Source: Acidobacteriaceae bacterium
Lineage (GTDB): Bacteria > Acidobacteriota > Terriglobia > Terriglobales > Acidobacteriaceae
Direction: 5' to 3'
Length of the DNA stretch: 32,857 nt
Assembly: GCA_003151155.1 (NCBI GenBank)
Contig: PLWX01000048.1
Location: 1-32,857 of the forward strand
Part shown: positions 24,600-32,857 of the stretch, in pieces
Layout of the letters: each line of letters starts with the position of its first letter
Numbering within the stretch: position 1 is the first letter of the stretch
The notes under the pieces: generated by a model
The model's database searches: none
What the model was told of the DNA's origin: nothing
What the model saw: only the letters and a program-made list of their open reading frames with translations
Program-made: the position numbers and the translations under genes

Positions 24600-25379
24600 A
24601 TGATTGAGACCACGGTAAAGTGCGAGATCTGCCGCGATACGGGATGGAAGACGATCGCGAGCGAAAAAGGGCCGAAGGCGATGCGTTGCGACTGCCAGCA
24701 GCGGCTGCGTAACGAACGATTGCTGCAACACGCCTCAATTCCTGAACGCTACAAGCATTGCGAGCTCTCGAACTTCGAACACGAAGGTCCGTTCGCGTCG
24801 CTCGCCTCGGCGCGCATGGCGGCGATGCAATTTGTCGAAAAGTATCCAGTCGAGCGCGCCGGCCTGCTGTTGATTGGTACGATTGGAGTAGGCAAAACCC
24901 ATCTCGCGGTCGGAATCATGCGCGAGTTGATGGGCTCGAAAGGTGTGCCATGCCTCTTTTACGATTACCGTGAACTGCTCAAGGAAATTCAAAATTCCTA
25001 CAATAATTCGGTTCCGATTACCGAACTCGATGTGCTACGCCCGGTCTTCGACGCAGAGATTCTCGTGCTCGACGAACTGGGTGCGATCAAGCCGACGGAG
25101 TGGGTGTGGGACACGGTCAGCCATATCCTGAACACGCGTTACAACGACAAGCGGACCACGATCATTACCACGAACTACCGTGACCTGCCGCCTGGAGGCG
25201 CTTCAAACGGTGACGAGCCGCCGCGCAGAAACTATGCCGCTGAACGTGCCGCCCGCGAAGAGACGCTCGGGGATCGCATCGGGGAACGGATGCGTTCACG
25301 GCTGCATGAAATGTGCCGCATCGTGACAGTGCAAGGTGAAGACTTTCGCATCAAGTGGAAGAGCGCGAGCTGGCGGTAG
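24600..25379 (+). CDS. DnaC/DnaI/IstB-like AAA+ ATPase (possible helicase loader)
   Basis: 259 residues. The N-terminus has a candidate zinc site (CEICRDTGW, then MRCDCQQ), followed by the AAA+ core: Walker A GTIGVGKTHLA, Walker B LVLDELGAIKPTEW, sensor-1 TIITTNYRDLP, and a box-VII/Arg-finger region GDRIGERMRSRLHEMC. This order is typical of DnaC/DnaI replicative helicase loaders and of IstB transposase helpers. No istA or IS ends are nearby, so the loader role is preferred. The ATG at 24600 was chosen because it starts just before the zinc motif; an in-frame ATG at 24555 is possible. Neither has a good ribosome-binding site. It is divergent from tilS. Confidence 0.88.
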   Translation: MIETTVKCEICRDTGWKTIASEKGPKAMRCDCQQRLRNERLLQHASIPERYKHCELSNFEHEGPFASLASARMAAMQFVEKYPVERAGLLLIGTIGVGKTHLAVGIMRELMGSKGVPCLFYDYRELLKEIQNSYNNSVPITELDVLRPVFDAEILVLDELGAIKPTEWVWDTVSHILNTRYNDKRTTIITTNYRDLPPGGASNGDEPPRRNYAAERAAREETLGDRIGERMRSRLHEMCRIVTVQGEDFRIKWKSASWR

Positions 25380-25387
25380 GGTCGGCG

Positions 25388-25393
25388 TACACT
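25388..25393 (+). promoter_or_regulatory. -10-like element of the small membrane gene
   Basis: TACACT 7 nt before the GTG at 25401; same spacing as the other leaderless candidates. Confidence 0.4.
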
Positions 25394-25400
25394 CATCGGC

Positions 25401-25682
25401 GTGAAGCTTCCATCGCCAGAGCGATCTGCACAAGCGGGAATCATCGTTCTCTTCGTGATCGTGGTGCGCAGCCTAGGAGAATATTTTCGACTGGAGCGCG
25501 CTTTTGGCTACGCGCTTCCACGGCACATTTTGAGCGAGTACGTAGGTGGGGCGCTAATCGCTGTGGTCGCGACCGCCATCTGCGTCATCTTCTACTTCTT
25601 CCATCGATACCGCAGCGTGGTGGTGCTGGTAGCTGTCACGATCATTGCGTTGCTCATTTTCAAGATCCGATACATCCATTAG
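25401..25682 (+). CDS. Small integral membrane protein, unknown function
   Basis: 93 residues with three predicted hydrophobic segments: AGIIVLFVIVV (12-22), GALIAVVATAICVIFYFF (50-67) and SVVVLVAVTIIALLIF (72-87), with charged loops between. No family recognised. The start is GTG. The hydrophobic pattern, coding-like composition and a -10 element at the usual distance support a real gene. It lies 21 nt after the ATPase gene, possibly with its own promoter. Confidence 0.7.
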   Translation: MKLPSPERSAQAGIIVLFVIVVRSLGEYFRLERAFGYALPRHILSEYVGGALIAVVATAICVIFYFFHRYRSVVVLVAVTIIALLIFKIRYIH

Positions 25683-25742
25683 CAATCGCTTCAACGGCTG
25701 AAATACCTTTCATCGGTTTTCCAGGTTGGCACGGGTTCGCAG

Positions 25743-25748
25743 TAAACT
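25743..25748 (+). promoter_or_regulatory. -10-like element of the UvrC-like gene
   Basis: TAAACT 6 nt before the ATG at 25755, predicting leaderless mRNA; no good -35 at 16-18 nt. Confidence 0.35.
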
Positions 25749-25754
25749 CGCAGA

Positions 25755-26996
25755 ATGCTGACGCAGCAGCTCGCGTTCGACCCGGGCTACGACACTGAAT
25801 TCTTTGCAGCCGTGCCTGCCAAGGCCGCAGTGTTCCTGCTGCGCGGGCCGGAGGGTTCGGAGCCGTACGTCAGCAAAACGTCGAATCTGCGGCGACGCAT
25901 GCAGCGACTGCTGAGCGCGCCGCAAGAGCGGACCAAGCGGCTGAACCTGCGAGAACGCGTCCGGTTGCTGGAATATTCGCCGGTGGCGTCCGACTTCGAA
26001 GCGCAATTCTGCCTTTATCGCACGCTGCGCGAAGTGTTTCCCGCGAACTACACGGACCGGCTGAAGCTGCGGTTTGCTCCACTGCTGCGATTGATGCTAG
26101 AGAACGACTACCCGAGGGTCGCAGTCACTACACGGATCCAAAGCCTGAAGGCGAAGTCGGCCTACTACGGCCCATTCGCTTCGCGGGTGGCAGCGGAAAA
26201 GTTCGGCAACGATGCGCTGGACTTCTTCCTGCTGCGCCGTTGTATCGAAGAGCTGCATCCCGATCCCGCATTTCCCGGCTGCATCTACTCCGAGATGAAG
26301 ATGTGCCTGGCGCCTTGTTTCAAGGGCTGCACGGACGAGCGATACACCGAGGAAACCCAACGCGTCCGCGCCTTCTTTGAAAGCGGGGGCCGCTCGCTGT
26401 TGCGTCAGTTTGAAGAGCAGCGCAACACGGCGTCAGAGTCGTTGGAATTTGAGCGCGCGGCTGAACTGCACACAAAGATCGAGAAGCTCAAGGCGGTGGT
26501 GCAGCAGGCTTCGGAATTAGTGCGCAACATCGAGCGCGTTGATGGAGTGATGGTGCTGCCTTCGCAGGAGGCAGAGTCTGTCACCCTGTTGAAGCTGAAG
26601 GGCGGCTTTCTCTCGGATGCGATCACGTTTCACGTGACCCCAAGGCTGCAAGTCGGACATGTGAAGACGCCGCAGAGTATGGAGGCTCGGCTCTCCGAAG
26701 CGCTGGCTGCGGTCCCCGACCAGAAGCCGGCATCGGCTTACGAGTGGATGGAGCACCTAGCGCTGTTGAAGCGCTGGTACTACCGCACCAGCAAAACCGG
26801 TGAGCTCTTTCTCACCGAAGAAAATGGCGAGTTGCCGTATCGTCGATTAGTGCGCGGTTTGTCTCGCGTTTACAAGGGCGAGAAGGCACAAGGCGATTTC
26901 AGCGAGACGGCCGGGGACTATTGGCGCTTTCGTGCCCTCGAAGGCGGTGTTCCGGATGCGCCCTCGGAAGAGCGTGGCGGGCTAGCGGACAAGTAA
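25755..26996 (+). CDS. Short UvrC-like protein without nuclease domain
   Basis: 413 residues against about 600 for UvrC. It aligns with the N-terminal half: a GIY-YIG-like domain (22-105), the four-cysteine region RRC, GC, KMC, APC (C163, C176, C184, C188) with UvrC-like spacing, and a UVR motif (about 223-258, SLEFERAAELHTKIEKLK). The GIY is AVF and the YVG is YVS, so incision activity is doubtful. The RNase H-like endonuclease and HhH domains are absent. The Fe-S cluster ligands known from UvrC are all kept. It may bind UvrB or damaged DNA without cutting, or act in another DNA pathway. It is not E. coli Cho, which keeps an active GIY-YIG. Confidence 0.8.
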   Translation: MLTQQLAFDPGYDTEFFAAVPAKAAVFLLRGPEGSEPYVSKTSNLRRRMQRLLSAPQERTKRLNLRERVRLLEYSPVASDFEAQFCLYRTLREVFPANYTDRLKLRFAPLLRLMLENDYPRVAVTTRIQSLKAKSAYYGPFASRVAAEKFGNDALDFFLLRRCIEELHPDPAFPGCIYSEMKMCLAPCFKGCTDERYTEETQRVRAFFESGGRSLLRQFEEQRNTASESLEFERAAELHTKIEKLKAVVQQASELVRNIERVDGVMVLPSQEAESVTLLKLKGGFLSDAITFHVTPRLQVGHVKTPQSMEARLSEALAAVPDQKPASAYEWMEHLALLKRWYYRTSKTGELFLTEENGELPYRRLVRGLSRVYKGEKAQGDFSETAGDYWRFRALEGGVPDAPSEERGGLADK

Positions 26997-27057
26997 GCGG
27001 CTTTTTCGGAATCACGCCGAAGGGTTAGACTGTCGATTCACTTCGGAGACCCGCACC

Positions 27058-29313
27058 TTGAATCTACGCACCTTTGCCACCCTTGCGCTGTTTACGCTCA
27101 CCTATGTCGCAATCACACCTGCGCAGGAAGCGCCCAAGCCCACAGAATTGACCATCGAATCGATTTATGCCGAAGGCGGCATCACCGGACGTCCGCCGGA
27201 GTCTGTGCAGTGGAGCCCTGACGGAACCAAGGTTTCCTTCGTCCAGCGGGACGATTCGGGCGAGAGTGGCGAACTTTATTTCGTTGACGTGACTTCGGGT
27301 GCAAAGCCCGCAGTGCTGGTGGCGAAAGAGAAGCTGCTGGAGATGCGACCCCCGACGAGCGGTAAGTCCGACGACCGCGCCAAGGACAATCGCGAACGGT
27401 ACTCAGTGGCTGCGTACCACTGGGCGCCGGATTCCAAGCACATCTTGTTCGATGCGCAGGGAAGTTTGTGGCTTTACAGCCTGGACACGCGCACAGCGGT
27501 GATGCTCGCGGCGGGCGAGGGTGGGTTGGGCGATCCGAAGTTTAACCCCAAGGGAGATCGCGTGGCGTTTATCCGCGATCACAACCTGTGGGTGACGCCG
27601 CTGCAAGGTAAGCTCAAGGCCTTGACCAAGAGCGAGAAGGACTCGCAGATCCTGAATGGAGAAGTGGACTGGGTCTACGCGGAAGAACTCGACGTCCGCA
27701 GCAACTATTTCTGGTCACCCAATGGCAAAGAGATCGTATTCCTGCAAGCCAATGAGCAGCCCGTGCCGACCTATCCCATCACCGACTACATTCCGACGCA
27801 TCCGAGTGTCGATTCGGAGAAATATCCTAAGGCGGGGGACGCCAACCCGGAGGTGCAGCTTGCAGTGGTGAACTCCGACGGCGGCAAGACGAAGTTCGTA
27901 AACCTGCCGAATACCGAGGATGCCTATATCCCGCGCTTCGGATGGGTGCGCGACGGATTGATGTACGCGTTCGTCCTGAACCGCGCGCAGGCCAAACTCC
28001 AGCTTTATTTCATTGAGCCGAATACCGGCCATTCGCAGGTGGTGCTCACCGAAACCAGCGACGCGTGGGTGGAGGTCAACGACCACTTTAAATTCATTGA
28101 AGATGGGAAGCGCCTGTTGTGGACGAGTTGGCGCGACGGCCACACTCACATTTATCTATACGACGTCGACAAGAATAGTGCGATGTCGCCGCTGAAGCTG
28201 GAGAGCCAACTCACCAAGGGCGATTGGGACGTGCTTGCGCTCGATGCCGTGGACGAGAAGAAGGGGTTGGTCTATTTCAGCTCAACCCAGGAGGATCAAC
28301 GCCAGCGGCAGCTTTATTCCGTCTCACTCGCGGGCGGCGAGATTCAGCGCATTTCGAAAGATCACGGCGTGCACACCGCGGATTATGCACCTAGCACGAG
28401 CTACTACGTTGATAACTACTCGGCGCTCACCACTCCGCCAAGCCTGTCACTGTGCGGACTGGATGGGAAGTGCAGCGCCTTCTGGAGTGCACGGGAGGTG
28501 AAGGAGTACGCGCTGCTGGCACCGCAATTCGTGGACCTGAAGGCCGACGATGGTACGGTGCTGCACGGCGTGCTCATTCTTCCCACGGAAGGCCCGGCCA
28601 TCGTGAAGGGGAAAGTGCCTCTCATCAATAATCCCTACGGGGGACCGGGAGTACAGACGATTATGGACTCCTGGCACACGGTGGATCTGTTCGATCAGTA
28701 CATGGCGAAGCGTGGCTATGCGATTTTGAAAGTCGATAACCGTGGTATGTCGGGTCGCGGGGAGAAGTTTGCCGCGGCGATCGCGCACCACATGTGCGAA
28801 CTGCCGTTGCAGGACCAGCTGGCAGCGGTGCAGCAGGTGCTGAAGCAGTTTCCGCAGCTCGATGCCGAACGCCTCGGCTGGTGGGGATGGAGCTATGGTG
28901 GAACCATGACGGCGTGGGCGCTGGAACACTCCGACATGTTTAAGGTCGGAGTAAGTGTTGCTCCAGTGACCGACTGGCACAACTACGATTCCATCTACAC
29001 CGAGCGCTACATGGGTTTGCCAAAAGACAATGCGGCTGATTACAAGCGGACATCAGTAACGGAGAATGCAACCCAGATTCATGGGCGACTGCTGATCGTG
29101 CACGGCACCAGCGACGACAACGTACACTTGCAGAACAGCATGCAGTTCATGAATGCGCTGATCAACAACGGCATTCCGTTCGACGTGCAGATCTATCCGC
29201 GGAAGACACATGCCATATCCGGCAGCAAAACTCGCATACACCTCTTTCATCGCATTCAAAAGCAGTTCGACGATGTGTTGATTCCGAACACCCACGCGAC
29301 GTCTACACCGTAG
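27058..29313 (+). CDS. Secreted S9 family dipeptidyl-peptidase (DPP-IV-like)
   Basis: 751 residues with a signal peptide (FATLALFTLTYVAITPAQ). An N-terminal beta-propeller (about 40-490) includes WSPDGTKVSFV blades and VDWVYAEELDVRS, the double-Glu motif that binds the substrate N-terminus in DPP-IV. The C-terminal alpha/beta hydrolase has GWSYGG (nucleophile S612), GTSDDNVH (Asp near 687) and KTHAIS (H718). It is predicted to release dipeptides in the periplasm. The start is TTG at 27058 with a CGGAGA ribosome-binding site. First gene of a four-gene operon. Confidence 0.93.
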   Translation: MNLRTFATLALFTLTYVAITPAQEAPKPTELTIESIYAEGGITGRPPESVQWSPDGTKVSFVQRDDSGESGELYFVDVTSGAKPAVLVAKEKLLEMRPPTSGKSDDRAKDNRERYSVAAYHWAPDSKHILFDAQGSLWLYSLDTRTAVMLAAGEGGLGDPKFNPKGDRVAFIRDHNLWVTPLQGKLKALTKSEKDSQILNGEVDWVYAEELDVRSNYFWSPNGKEIVFLQANEQPVPTYPITDYIPTHPSVDSEKYPKAGDANPEVQLAVVNSDGGKTKFVNLPNTEDAYIPRFGWVRDGLMYAFVLNRAQAKLQLYFIEPNTGHSQVVLTETSDAWVEVNDHFKFIEDGKRLLWTSWRDGHTHIYLYDVDKNSAMSPLKLESQLTKGDWDVLALDAVDEKKGLVYFSSTQEDQRQRQLYSVSLAGGEIQRISKDHGVHTADYAPSTSYYVDNYSALTTPPSLSLCGLDGKCSAFWSAREVKEYALLAPQFVDLKADDGTVLHGVLILPTEGPAIVKGKVPLINNPYGGPGVQTIMDSWHTVDLFDQYMAKRGYAILKVDNRGMSGRGEKFAAAIAHHMCELPLQDQLAAVQQVLKQFPQLDAERLGWWGWSYGGTMTAWALEHSDMFKVGVSVAPVTDWHNYDSIYTERYMGLPKDNAADYKRTSVTENATQIHGRLLIVHGTSDDNVHLQNSMQFMNALINNGIPFDVQIYPRKTHAISGSKTRIHLFHRIQKQFDDVLIPNTHATSTP

Positions 29314-29322
29314 AGGAATACG

Positions 29323-30219
29323 ATGAATGTCTTTATCACCGGAGCCAGCGGGCTGATCGGCAAAGCGCTCAGCGAGCGATTGCGCGCCGAAGGACACACG
29401 GTCACGCAGTTGGTGCGGGGCACGCCCAAGGCGGGCGAGGTGCAGTGGACGCCGGGAAAGCCGCTGGATCCGACGAAACTCGCGAATGCAGATGCGGTAG
29501 TGCATTTGGCGGGAAAGAACGTAGCGACGCGCTGGACTGCCAAGACGAAGCGCGAGTTGTTCGAAAGCCGGGTCGCTGGGACGAAGACGGTCAGCGATGC
29601 GGCAGCGGAATCGTTTCGGCAGGGCGGAAAACCTGCGGTGATGATCTCCGCGTCGGCGATCGGGTACTACGGCGTTCGCGGCGACGAGACGCTTACGGAG
29701 ACGAGCGCGCCGGGAACCGGATTTCTAAAGGACATATGTGTTGCGTGGGAAGCAGCGGCGCAGAGCGCGAAAGATGCGGGCGTGCGCGTGGTGCATCCGC
29801 GGATCGGCGTGGTGTTGAGCGACGAAGGCGGTGCGCTTGGAAAATTGTTGCCGATTTTCAAACTCGGCGGCGGTGGACGACTTGGCGATGGGCGGCAGTG
29901 GTGGAGCTGGATCTCGATTGAGGATGTGATTGGTGGGATATTCTTCGCGCTGCTCAATCCGCAGGTACAAGGGCCACTGAATTTCACCGCTCCGAATCCG
30001 GTGACGAATGCTGAGTTCACCAAGGTTCTTAGCGATGTGCTGCATCGGCCGGCGATTTTTCCGGTGCCGAAGTTTGCCCTTCATCTTGCTCTGGGCAAGG
30101 AAGCAGCTGAAGAAACCGCGCTGGCTTCGCTGCGCGTGCTGCCGAATCGGCTTTTAGAATATGGATACAAGTTTGCGCATGCAGAATTGCGCGAAGCATT
30201 GCAAAATGTGTTGAACTGA
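29323..30219 (+). CDS. TIGR01777-family NAD(P)-binding epimerase-like protein
   Basis: 298 residues: an atypical extended SDR with the Rossmann GASGLIG (7-13), VVHLAGKNVATRW, SASAIGYYG containing the conserved YG, RIGVVLSDEGGAL, WWSWISIEDV, and a C-terminal DUF1731-like part (LHRPAIFPVPKFALHLALGK). This is the YfcH/SulA-like family, whose physiological substrate is not established. AGAGGAA precedes the ATG, 9 nt after the S9 peptidase stop. Confidence 0.92.
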   Translation: MNVFITGASGLIGKALSERLRAEGHTVTQLVRGTPKAGEVQWTPGKPLDPTKLANADAVVHLAGKNVATRWTAKTKRELFESRVAGTKTVSDAAAESFRQGGKPAVMISASAIGYYGVRGDETLTETSAPGTGFLKDICVAWEAAAQSAKDAGVRVVHPRIGVVLSDEGGALGKLLPIFKLGGGGRLGDGRQWWSWISIEDVIGGIFFALLNPQVQGPLNFTAPNPVTNAEFTKVLSDVLHRPAIFPVPKFALHLALGKEAAEETALASLRVLPNRLLEYGYKFAHAELREALQNVLN

Positions 30220-30238
30220 TTTTTGGCCCGGAGCATTT

Positions 30239-30595
30239 ATGAATCGTAAGCTCTTCGCACTTATTCTTTTCTCGCTGCTCACTATTCCCGCACTGTGCGA
30301 GGAAGAGCAACTCGCGGTTCACGTGAACGAACTGCGGGTACCGCAGATGATCGGCGTGGTACAGAATCACCAGGGCAGGCCGGTTGCCGGAGTGCGCGTG
30401 GAGGTCTTTCGTCGCGAAGACGGTCACGTAATGGGTGACGCGAAGACCGATGAACAGGGCCGATTCGCCTATCCCAAGCTGAAGCCGCATCGCTACAACA
30501 TCAAGGTGCACCACGACGGCATCGCGGATTTTTACCACGTGGTGGTCACGCCGACGAACGCTTCACCGGAACTGGTACTGAAATACAAACACTGA
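30239..30595 (+). CDS. Small secreted Ig-like protein (carboxypeptidase-regulatory-like)
   Basis: 118 residues: a signal peptide (KLFALILFSLLTIPALC) and one beta-sandwich domain with the CarboxypepD_reg/transthyretin-like pattern IGVVQNHQGRPVAGVRVEVF, TDEQGRFAYPKLKPHRYNIKV. Such domains are abundant in acidobacterial secreted proteins; this one has nothing else attached. GGAG lies 5 nt before the ATG. Its stop overlaps the next start (TGATG). Confidence 0.75.
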   Translation: MNRKLFALILFSLLTIPALCEEEQLAVHVNELRVPQMIGVVQNHQGRPVAGVRVEVFRREDGHVMGDAKTDEQGRFAYPKLKPHRYNIKVHHDGIADFYHVVVTPTNASPELVLKYKH

Positions 30596-30957
30596 TGCGA
30601 TCGCTTCTTGTCATTGCGCTCTTTGTCGCAGCCTACGCGGCTGTCCCTTGCGCGGCACAGGTGCAAGTGAAAATCGATCACCCTATCCGCCACATTGCGG
30701 GCTTGGTGCAAAAGCCCAACGGAGATCCGGCACCCAACATCGATGTAGAAGTGTTCGGTGGCCGCAGCCTGATTGCGAACGCGAAAACCGACAGCCACGG
30801 AAAATTCTCTACCGATGGCGTGGAGCCCGGTGAGTACGAGGTGTGGTTTACCTACAAGCCGCACCCGGTATTCAAGGACGTGATCTACAAGCTCACCATT
30901 AATTCGAAAGGTTCGAAAGAACCGATCGTGGTGAAATTGCAGCCGCTGCAGGAGTAG
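30595..30957 (+). CDS. Small secreted Ig-like protein, paralog of the preceding gene
   Basis: 120 residues with a signal peptide (LLVIALFVAAYAAVPCAAQ) and the same fold: IAGLVQKPNGDPAPNIDVEVF, TDSHGKFSTDGVEPGEYEVWF. Order and length match its neighbour, so the pair arose by tandem duplication and diverged well. Translation is coupled by the 1-nt overlap TGATG. Function unknown; possibly partners of the S9 peptidase operon. Confidence 0.75.
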   Translation: MRSLLVIALFVAAYAAVPCAAQVQVKIDHPIRHIAGLVQKPNGDPAPNIDVEVFGGRSLIANAKTDSHGKFSTDGVEPGEYEVWFTYKPHPVFKDVIYKLTINSKGSKEPIVVKLQPLQE

Positions 30958-30968
30958 CTGGACCGCAG

Positions 30969-31018
30969 GGGCTAAAGCCCTTCAGGCTTGGGCTTCTTTT
31001 CACCCGGCTGAAGCCGGG
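30969..31018. repeat. REP-like palindromes, likely terminator of the S9 operon
   Basis: GGGCT-AA-AGCCC (30969-30980), alternative stem AAGCCC/GGGCTT (30975-30995) followed by CTTTT, and CCCGGCT-GA-AGCCGGG (31003-31018). They lie between convergent transcription units and may end transcription from the left while belonging to the dispersed family also seen at 14391-14441 and 32845. Confidence 0.6.
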
Positions 31019-31054
31019 CGCTACCTCAAGTCAAGAGCGAACGAATTCGTCAAC

Positions 31055-32611
31055 TTACTTGCGCGCCTCAGCGAACTCGGTGACGCGTTCTTTCACACTC
31101 TTCACCTCGATCGGCAATTTGAGCGACGAGCCTTCCTCGATGAGCGGGATAAGCTTGTCAAACTCCGGGCCGGAGTGGGTGCCGGTCACCGCAATGCGGA
31201 TGGGATGAAATAATTCTTTTCCCTTAACGCCGCCTTCCGCTTTGACTTCGTTCACGATGGCTTTAAAGCGCTCGGCTGTGAGCGAGCCGGGCTCCGCGGC
31301 TATGCGCGAGGTAAACGCAGCGAGGATATCTGCGGTTTTGGCGGAGTGCAGGACTTCGGCATTCTCCGGATTGGCGCTCGCTGCCTTCGCATCGTAGTCG
31401 AAGATAACTTTTGCGCGCTCGGGGAGTTCGTCGAGCTTGTTGACCGAGGGCACGAGCAGGGCGGTGAGTTTGCTCAGCCAATCGTTGACCTCGTTCGAGG
31501 CGCCCCACATCGCAACATGTTTCGGCTCGATTTTCGGCAGGCCGACGCGATGGGCGATTTTGTCGATCATCATGCGGTCCCAGTAAGAGCGTGCCAGGAG
31601 TGCAATGCGGTGCGGCGCGCTTTCTTTGATGTAGTGCCGATTCAGCCAGTACAACTTTTCGAAATCGAAGATCGCCGGCGACGGCGTCACGCGCTTCAGA
31701 TCAAATTCCTTGACGAGTTCTTCGGGGCGGAAGATTTCGCGGGTGCCACCGGTGGGGGCCCAGCCGAGAAGCGCGATGTAATTCACCAGCGCCTCGGGCA
31801 GCACTCCCATCTCACGGAAGCTGGCGATCGAGGTCGCGCCGTGACGTTTCGAGAGGCGCTCGCGGTCGGGGCCAAGGATCGTGGAAAGGTGCGCGAACTC
31901 GGGTACCGGCCAGCCGAGCGCTTCATAAAGTGCGACCTGTTTCGGCGTGTTGGACAGGTGATCGTCGCCGCGAATGACGTGCGTGATCTGCATCTCGGCG
32001 TCGTCAACTACGACCACGTAGTTGTAGACCGGAACACCAGAGGAACGCAGAATGATGGGATCGCTCACCACTTCGTTGGAGAACTCGACGTCGCCGTGGA
32101 CGATGTCGTGGAAACGGATAGGGCGCTCGGGAATCTGGAGGCGGATGGCGGCGGCCTCGCCAGAATTTTTGCGGCGCTTGGCTTCGGCGGGATCGATCGT
32201 GCGGCAGGTGCCGGGGTAGATCGGCGCGCGATGTTCTTTCAGCGCCTGCTCGCGGTAGGCGTCGAGATCTTCCTGCTTGCAGAAACAGTAGTAGGCCTTG
32301 CCTTCGGCGACGAGGCGCTCGGCGTGCTCACGGTAGACATCGATCTTGTCGGACTGGCGGTAGGGCGGGAAGGGGCCGCCCTTGTCGGGACCCTCGTCCC
32401 AATCGATGCCCATCCACTTGAGGTCGTCGAGTAGCTGCTGCTCATAGCGGGCCTCGCTGCGCTCGAGGTCGGTATCTTCAATGCGCAGGATCATGGTGCC
32501 GCCCTGCTGGCGCGCGAACAGCCAATTGAAGAGCGCGGTACGGGCATTGCCCACGTGCAGCTGGCCGGTAGGCGATGGCGCGAAACGCGCGCGGACCTTC
32601 TTTTCGGACAT
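31055..32611 (-). CDS. gltX: Glutamyl-tRNA synthetase
   Basis: Class I aminoacyl-tRNA synthetase charging tRNA(Glu), and by inference tRNA(Gln) because gatB is present. 518 residues: the HIGH-type motif [11 protein letters not shown] (13-23), the Glu/tRNA acceptor region [32 protein letters not shown], the KMSKS-type RLSKRHG (252-258), and a C-terminal helical anticodon-binding domain. The start [10 protein letters not shown] (ATG 32609-32611) was chosen because TTGAGGAAT precedes it; a 16-residue longer frame lacks such a signal. Confidence 0.97.
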   Translation of the reverse strand: MSEKKVRARFAPSPTGQLHVGNARTALFNWLFARQQGGTMILRIEDTDLERSEARYEQQLLDDLKWMGIDWDEGPDKGGPFPPYRQSDKIDVYREHAERLVAEGKAYYCFCKQEDLDAYREQALKEHRAPIYPGTCRTIDPAEAKRRKNSGEAAAIRLQIPERPIRFHDIVHGDVEFSNEVVSDPIILRSSGVPVYNYVVVVDDAEMQITHVIRGDDHLSNTPKQVALYEALGWPVPEFAHLSTILGPDRERLSKRHGATSIASFREMGVLPEALVNYIALLGWAPTGGTREIFRPEELVKEFDLKRVTPSPAIFDFEKLYWLNRHYIKESAPHRIALLARSYWDRMMIDKIAHRVGLPKIEPKHVAMWGASNEVNDWLSKLTALLVPSVNKLDELPERAKVIFDYDAKAASANPENAEVLHSAKTADILAAFTSRIAAEPGSLTAERFKAIVNEVKAEGGVKGKELFHPIRIAVTGTHSGPEFDKLIPLIEEGSSLKLPIEVKSVKERVTEFAEARK

Positions 32612-32660
32612 ATTCCTCAATTTAAACACAGGGTGGGGTACCCCCTCCCCTCCCATCAAT

Positions 32661-32676
32661 CCATTGTTTCCAATGG
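32661..32676. repeat. Short hairpin upstream of gltX
   Basis: CCATTG-tttc-CAATGG, a perfect 6-bp stem about 50 nt upstream of the gltX start, in an otherwise AT-richer region that should hold the gltX promoter. Confidence 0.35.
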
Positions 32677-32763
32677 GTTAGCGGGTTGATCCCGGTAAAA
32701 CATTGAAAGCAGAGGAGTTAAATACCAAAATATTCAAACAATTGGAGTTAGCGGACAGAAACA

Positions 32764-32799
32764 GCAGATTGCCACGTCGCTGCGCTCCTCGCAATGACT
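32764..32799. repeat. Dispersed-type intergenic repeat (ATTGC...GCAAT)
   Basis: The segment holds ATTGC (32768-32772) and GCAAT (32791-32795) flanking a GC-rich core CGTCGCTGCGCTCCTC. It resembles a repeat type I recall as common in intergenic DNA of many bacterial genomes. Only one copy is in the window. Confidence 0.45.
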
Positions 32800-32844
32800 A
32801 GAGAGAGTGATGGGAAGTGGTCTGGCCGCGACGGGGAGTGCAGG

Positions 32845-32856
32845 GGGCTAAAGCCC
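32845..32856. repeat. REP-like palindrome at window end
   Basis: GGGCT-AA-AGCCC, the same unit as at 30969-30980; the element is cut by the window edge. Confidence 0.55.
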
Positions 32857-32857
32857 G

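Noticed and set aside
24600..25379. IstB helper of an IS21-type insertion sequence
   Set aside because: No istA, terminal inverted repeats or target duplication seen nearby; the zinc-motif N-terminus fits a DnaC/DnaI-like loader better.

Overview
The window looks like a chromosomal housekeeping segment from an acidobacterium, most likely a Koribacter/Terriglobus-type member of class Terriglobia. This is inferred from four things: an LPS core operon with degenerate paralogs, Bcp followed by an AAG-type glycosylase, acidobacterial small secreted proteins with DRPxLKR repeats, and intergenic palindromes of the GGGCTTCAGCCC type. No phage, IS, CRISPR, rRNA or tRNA was seen. TGA ends several intact genes (tilS, the SDR gene, the first Ig-like protein), so the standard code applies.

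Layout. 1-3226: an HU-type protein, folK (pterin kinase), a receiver+PilZ protein and lpxC (lipid A). 3227-6315: a membrane GT-C glycosyltransferase, an exported protein resembling an inactivated papain-like protease, ruvA, and a small conserved protein behind a strongly structured leader. 6319-11982 (minus strand): one compact operon waaA-lpxK-PfkB-like-heptosyltransferase-methyltransferase-DUF3108 for LPS inner core and envelope. 12076-15335: an anchored hypothetical protein, gatB, a repeat-rich intergenic region and a TonB-like gene split by a +1 frameshift. 15336-17706: a secreted repeat protein divergent from, and overlapping, a Bcp-type peroxiredoxin, then mpg. 17847-20283 (minus): panC, a secreted metallophosphoesterase and an exported hypothetical. 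20371-24470 (minus): the conserved tilS-hpt-ftsH cluster. 24600-26996: a DnaC-like ATPase, a small membrane protein and a truncated UvrC-like protein. 27058-30957: an operon of an S9 dipeptidyl-peptidase, a TIGR01777 SDR and two small Ig-like secreted proteins. 31055-32611 (minus): gltX, followed by repeat-bearing intergenic DNA.

The strongest discovery is the bcp gene at 16615-17082. An in-frame TGA sits exactly where the peroxidatic cysteine belongs. A GC-rich hairpin with a G-starting loop begins 9 nt after it, with 17 nt between the TGA and the loop, which fits a bacterial SECIS. This points to a selenocysteine-containing Bcp. No selA/B/C/D gene lies in the window, so the decoding machinery must be sought elsewhere.

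A second theme is retained but apparently disabled enzymes in conserved gene contexts: an HPRT in the tilS-hpt-ftsH cluster lacking its PRPP-motif acids, a PfkB-like protein in the LPS operon lacking GAGD, a UvrC-like protein with a damaged GIY-YIG but an intact four-cysteine cluster, and a papain-like protein lacking Cys/His. A third theme is a recurrent promoter layout in which a -10-like hexamer lies 6-8 nt before the start codon of about eleven genes, predicting leaderless mRNAs. HU, ftsH, the small protein at 6040, gltX and the S9 operon instead have clear Shine-Dalgarno sites.
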